Source of the DNA: Candidatus Methanoperedens sp.
GTDB taxonomy: Archaea; Halobacteriota; Methanosarcinia; Methanosarcinales; Methanoperedenaceae
Assembly: GCA_030650845.1 (NCBI GenBank)
Contig: JAUSDC010000113.1
Coordinates: 1 to 35,401 of the forward strand
Length of the DNA: 35,401 bases
Direction: 5' to 3'
The notes under the pieces are model-generated. The model ran no database searches. It was not told where the DNA came from and saw nothing but the letters and a program-made list of their open reading frames with translations. Positions 33,027 to 35,401 of the stretch are shown here, one piece after another. The position numbers were made by a program, and so were the translations under genes. The first letter of the stretch is position 1; each line of letters begins with the position of its first letter.

Positions 33027-33643
33027 TTCCTTCCCCTTCTTTTTGAATGGTCTTTTGGAGGATGGATATCCTTAAGACCTTCAAGCCTTCCGAGCGATTT
33101 TAGCTTTGTATGGATCTCATCCCATACGCATTTTCTTTCATCTACCTCGCATTTTCCGTCCAACGAGCCTCCGCATGGACCATTGCGCATGCTTTTTGGG
33201 CACTGACCGACTGGGCATAATCCGCCAAAAAGCCAGATATCGCAATCGTCGCACATACCGCACTGCTCTAAAACAATCGTGTCCCCGCATACACCGCCCA
33301 GGGATTCAGTATCAAGTGCAGGATATACAGCTTTATCTGCCACCGATGAGATGATGGAAACACCTCCTCCGCATGACATAACAAGGAAAGCCTCTGCCTT
33401 TTTGATATCTGGATTCTGGGTGAGAACGTCATCCCATGAGGCGATATTGCACGCTGAACTCAAGACGGTACACCCGACCACGTTCTTACCGGATATGCCA
33501 AGTTTTTTTTTCATTTCCAGTACTTCAGGCTCACCGCCAAGATGCTGTTTTGCGGCGCATTTCCCGCAGCCGATTATGAAAATATTCCGCTGTTGAACTG
33601 TTTTAAGTATATCCTTGAATTCTTTCGATCTTGAGATTATCAT
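33023..33643 (-). CDS. metV: MetV-like zinc/iron-sulfur subunit of MetF
   Basis: A 206-residue protein of the methylenetetrahydrofolate-reductase C-terminal family (MTHFR_C type). It has many cysteines: GCGKCAAKQHLGG near 26, GCTVLSSAC near 57, CGMCDDCDIWLFGGLCPVGQ near 128-147 and CPKSMRNGPCGG near 148-159. MetV binds Fe-S clusters and passes electrons to MetF in acetogens. It overlaps DHPS at its start (33640-33643) and MetF at its end (33023-33026). This pairing in acetogens is of MetF with MetV as an Fe-S-dependent complex. Confidence 0.85.
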   Translation of the reverse strand: MIISRSKEFKDILKTVQQRNIFIIGCGKCAAKQHLGGEPEVLEMKKKLGISGKNVVGCTVLSSACNIASWDDVLTQNPDIKKAEAFLVMSCGGGVSIISSVADKAVYPALDTESLGGVCGDTIVLEQCGMCDDCDIWLFGGLCPVGQCPKSMRNGPCGGSLDGKCEVDERKCVWDEIHTKLKSLGRLEGLKDIHPPKDHSKRRGRK

Positions 33644-34857
33644 GAGTACCTGTGAACAGTATCGTTGTTATTTTTGATCAATTCATCAAGCTGAGCAGCT
33701 ATCTGCGGAAGCCCTCTTGCCTGGTTTTTTATTTTATGTATCAAGCGCTCCATCTGGAGAGCTGTGCCTGATATTATGATGGAAACATTTTCAGCTTCGT
33801 GGGATACAGCCTCTTTAGGCAGCGCTGCGTCACCGCCACGCGCCAGCATCTCCTGTTTTATTATCAGCGCTTCTGTTGTTGTGACATTCTTAAGAATTAT
33901 GTTGTACAGCACCGTCTTTTTTTTCATGACCTGACTTCCTTCAACGGTTGTGCCTATTGATATCATTGCTTTTGCGCCATCGTCCTGCGCCATTATTTCA
34001 ATCAATTCTGCTTCAACTGCGCCTTGGTGAATTTCCTGCTTTTTTCCCCTTATGCGCTCTGCCATACGAACTGCATCCACTGTGGGTGCAACATCGTGCG
34101 TGCGTATGATATGCGCGCCGTTTCGCACTGCTATAGCTGTAGCTGCAAGGCTCCCGTATAACCTCTCATCTGCGGGCTTATCGAGCGTCTCTCCGATAAA
34201 GGATTTTCTTGAGATCGCAGCAAGGATAGGCTTCCCGAATATACGAAGTCTTCCAAGAGTGTCAATGGTCTCATAATCATATATGGGGTATTTCTCTCTT
34301 GTCCATCTTCCTATCGCCGGGTCTATAATGATACTATCAGGATCCAGTCCCTTTTCCTCTGCCTGCGATATTATTCTTCCAAGCGAGGAGATCACGGCAT
34401 CCATGCCAACAGGGTCGCCCGGGACGTTATTGCTTGCCATCAGTATGATAGGGCAGCTGTGTTCCCTGGCAGTTTCCACCATACCCGGATCATTTGTAAA
34501 TCCACTCACATCATTGATAATATCTGCTCCTGCAACAAGCGCCTCGTCTGCAATATCAGAGAACATAGTATCAATTGAGAGTGGTACTGAAATATCCTGA
34601 AGCTGTTTTATCGCCGGGATGAGGCGTGAAAGTTCGTCTTCTTTTGATATCTTTTGAGCCAGAGGCCATGTTGAGCGCGCTCCTACATCAATGAGGTCTG
34701 CACCTTCATCTATCATTTTAAGTGCTGCATCAAGAACATAATCTATTTTAACCACAGAACCCGAATAAAATGATTCTATACTAAGATTAATAACTCCCAT
34801 TACTCGAACAGGTTGATTGTCCCCAACTTTCAATCCTGCTATGGTTTTATCTATCAC
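33640..34857 (-). CDS. folP: dihydropteroate synthase with C-terminal extra domain
   Basis: A 405-residue protein. The DHPS barrel (about 15-270) shows MGVINLSIESFYSG, LIDVGARSTWP, INDVSGF, AISRKSFIGET and IRTHDV in the right order, so this is a genuine DHPS that joins the pterin and p-aminobenzoate parts of folate (or a methanopterin analogue). A C-terminal region from about 313 (LYNIILKN...IIKQEMLARGGDAAL, then GTALQMERLIHKIK and ARGLPQIAAQL) resembles the extra domain found at the N-terminus of many clostridial and deltaproteobacterial FolP proteins. Start GTG 34857 has no ribosome site, but a TATA box 25-33 bases upstream suggests a leaderless mRNA. Confidence 0.85.
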   Translation of the reverse strand: MIDKTIAGLKVGDNQPVRVMGVINLSIESFYSGSVVKIDYVLDAALKMIDEGADLIDVGARSTWPLAQKISKEDELSRLIPAIKQLQDISVPLSIDTMFSDIADEALVAGADIINDVSGFTNDPGMVETAREHSCPIILMASNNVPGDPVGMDAVISSLGRIISQAEEKGLDPDSIIIDPAIGRWTREKYPIYDYETIDTLGRLRIFGKPILAAISRKSFIGETLDKPADERLYGSLAATAIAVRNGAHIIRTHDVAPTVDAVRMAERIRGKKQEIHQGAVEAELIEIMAQDDGAKAMISIGTTVEGSQVMKKKTVLYNIILKNVTTTEALIIKQEMLARGGDAALPKEAVSHEAENVSIIISGTALQMERLIHKIKNQARGLPQIAAQLDELIKNNNDTVHRYS

Positions 34858-34881
34858 GTTTTACTCTAATACCTTTTACGG

Positions 34882-34890
34882 TTATAAAAA
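34882..34890 (-). promoter_or_regulatory. TATA box for the DHPS operon
   Basis: The minus strand reads TTTTTATAA here. With usual spacing, transcription starts close to GTG 34857, giving a leaderless or nearly leaderless mRNA. Confidence 0.5.
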
Positions 34891-34894
34891 TGTA

Positions 34895-34903
34895 ACTATA
34901 AAT
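34895..34903 (+). promoter_or_regulatory. TATA box for the 34927 gene
   Basis: ACTATAAAT predicts transcription starting near 34925, at or next to ATG 34927, again suggesting a leaderless mRNA. It is almost back to back with the DHPS promoter. Confidence 0.5.
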
Positions 34904-34926
34904 ACTGAAAGCCTCTTCTTAGCATT

Positions 34927-35157
34927 ATGCTTATTGATCTGAAAGATATGGAAATTAGGAATCTCTCTGAAATCTATGACGTTGAGAGCAGAGATTCGTA
35001 CGTTAGCCTTTATATGAACATGGAGAAAACGAATGAGAGATTTGTTGAAAAACGAAAAATGGCATGCAGATCCGTGTTAAAAGGAACCAGGAATTTGATG
35101 GAGAATTTCGATAAGACAATGCTAAATATCAAGAAAGCCCCTATCGGGGCAATTTAG
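34927..35157 (+). CDS. short protein like the N-terminus of archaeal Vms1/release-factor-like proteins
   Basis: A 76-residue protein. RNLSEIYDVESRDSYVSLYM, followed by FVEKRKMACRSVLKG and LMENFDKTMLNI, matches my recollection of the N-terminal part of archaeal VLRF1/Vms1-like peptidyl-tRNA hydrolases of the eRF1 superfamily, which are normally around 350 residues. The sequence then ends in KKAPIGAI and a stop. The next gene on the other strand begins 14 bases later, so no remainder follows. It is either a truncated remnant or a stand-alone module. A good TATA box suggests expression. Confidence 0.55.
   Translation: MLIDLKDMEIRNLSEIYDVESRDSYVSLYMNMEKTNERFVEKRKMACRSVLKGTRNLMENFDKTMLNIKKAPIGAI
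35137..35150. repeat. GC-rich hairpin at the end of the 34927 gene
   Basis: GCCCC-TATC-GGGGC forms a 5-base GC stem that spans the last codons of the gene and lies 21 bases before the end of the convergent gene. It may be a shared transcription end structure; the C-terminal residues APIGA are a product of this hairpin. Confidence 0.35.
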
Positions 35158-35170
35158 CGTTTGAAAGTCC

Positions 35171-35401
35171 TTAAAATACATATCTTATCTCACCTGATTT
35201 AGGCTCATATACATTTCCTTGCATCTTCAGATGTTGAAAATCGTAAAGTATCTGTTCTTGATCAATTCCTCTCTTTTCAGCCTCTGACACCACTTTTTCG
35301 ATACTTGCCCCACTTCCATTCTGATTTTTTACAATAAGAGCAATGATCAATTGCATCCTTTCCTGTTGACTGAACTTTATATTGGGTGGTGGTTCAACTG
35401 G
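35171..35401 (-). CDS. C-terminal winged helix, probably MCM helicase (partial)
   Basis: The frame runs in from the right edge and ends at 35171 (76 codons). A Pro-rich linker (PVEPPPN) precedes a winged helix: QQERMQLIIALIVKNQNGSG, then VVSEAEKRGIDQEQILYDFQHLKMQGNVYEPKSGEIRYV. The last part (EAEKRGID...LK.QG.VYEPK.G) is the usual end of archaeal MCM replicative helicases. Other winged-helix ends cannot be excluded because the AAA+ part lies outside the window. Confidence 0.5.
   Translation of the reverse strand, partial: PVEPPPNIKFSQQERMQLIIALIVKNQNGSGASIEKVVSEAEKRGIDQEQILYDFQHLKMQGNVYEPKSGEIRYVF

Noticed and set aside
1-35401. CRISPR array, tRNA, rRNA or intact insertion sequence
   Set aside because: No regularly spaced repeats, tRNA arm pattern, rRNA segment or terminal inverted repeats with a transposase were seen; only the left-edge DUF1670-like fragment hints at a mobile element.

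Overview
The window reads as a chromosomal segment of a methanogenic or methanotrophic euryarchaeon. The diagnostic genes are AtwA (component A2 of the methyl-coenzyme M reductase activation system), MfnF (methanofuran biosynthesis), CofE (coenzyme F420), a DmrX-like dihydromethanopterin reductase, an LSm protein, the archaeal C/D-box RNP protein Nop5, an archaeal-type AlaRS and TATA-box promoters. The gene mix (DUF5788, DUF2178 plus XRE, FprA, NifB, MetF/MetV) points to the Methanosarcinales, possibly an ANME-2 relative such as Methanoperedens. That placement is inference; there is no rRNA gene here to settle it.

Layout, left to right. (1) 1-300: end of a gene resembling DUF1670 proteins, then AT-rich DNA. 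(2) 0.36-1.7 kb: DmrX-like flavoprotein, LSm protein and a winged-helix protein with a C-terminal Cys cluster. (3) 1.7-3.6 kb, minus: rtcA and moaA. (4) 3.8-8.1 kb: an RCK-DHH fusion protein with an anomalous start codon, then alaS. (5) 8.3-10.9 kb: DUF5788, then slipin and NfeD with an ATGA overlap. (6) 10.9-17.3 kb, minus: a tightly packed series DUF2178, XRE regulator, YIP1, LolD/MacB-type ATPase, NatA-type ATPase, NatB-type permease, secreted COG1361-like protein (frameshifted) and FtsX/MacB permease, preceded by an array of GTTAK half-sites around a TATA box. (7) 17.4-19.6 kb: membrane-anchored ArsR-type regulator with a tiny TatA-like membrane peptide; lipoprotein and larE. (8) 19.6-25.1 kb: nifB and cupin; divergent rubredoxin and fprA; a small Cys-rich protein; an unknown 135-residue protein; then, on the minus strand, a small membrane protein, rubrerythrin, YkgJ-like Cys-cluster protein and mfnF. 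(9) 25.2-30.1 kb: nop5; atwA and sppA; a TPR protein. (10) 30.1-34.9 kb, minus: a five-gene operon, DHPS, metV, metF, thiC, cofE, nearly all joined by 4-base ATGA overlaps. (11) 34.9-35.4 kb: a short gene resembling the N-terminus of an archaeal Vms1/release-factor-like protein, and the 3' end of a gene with an MCM-like C-terminal winged helix.

Most genes are housekeeping or cofactor genes. Three themes stand out: an oxygen/redox defence set (rubredoxin, FprA, rubrerythrin and Cys-rich small proteins), a one-carbon/cofactor operon, and a putatively self-regulated eight-gene double-ABC export cluster, which is the best candidate for an uncharacterised system. No CRISPR array, rRNA, tRNA or intact insertion sequence was seen, and no gene-free stretch exceeds about 300 bases.
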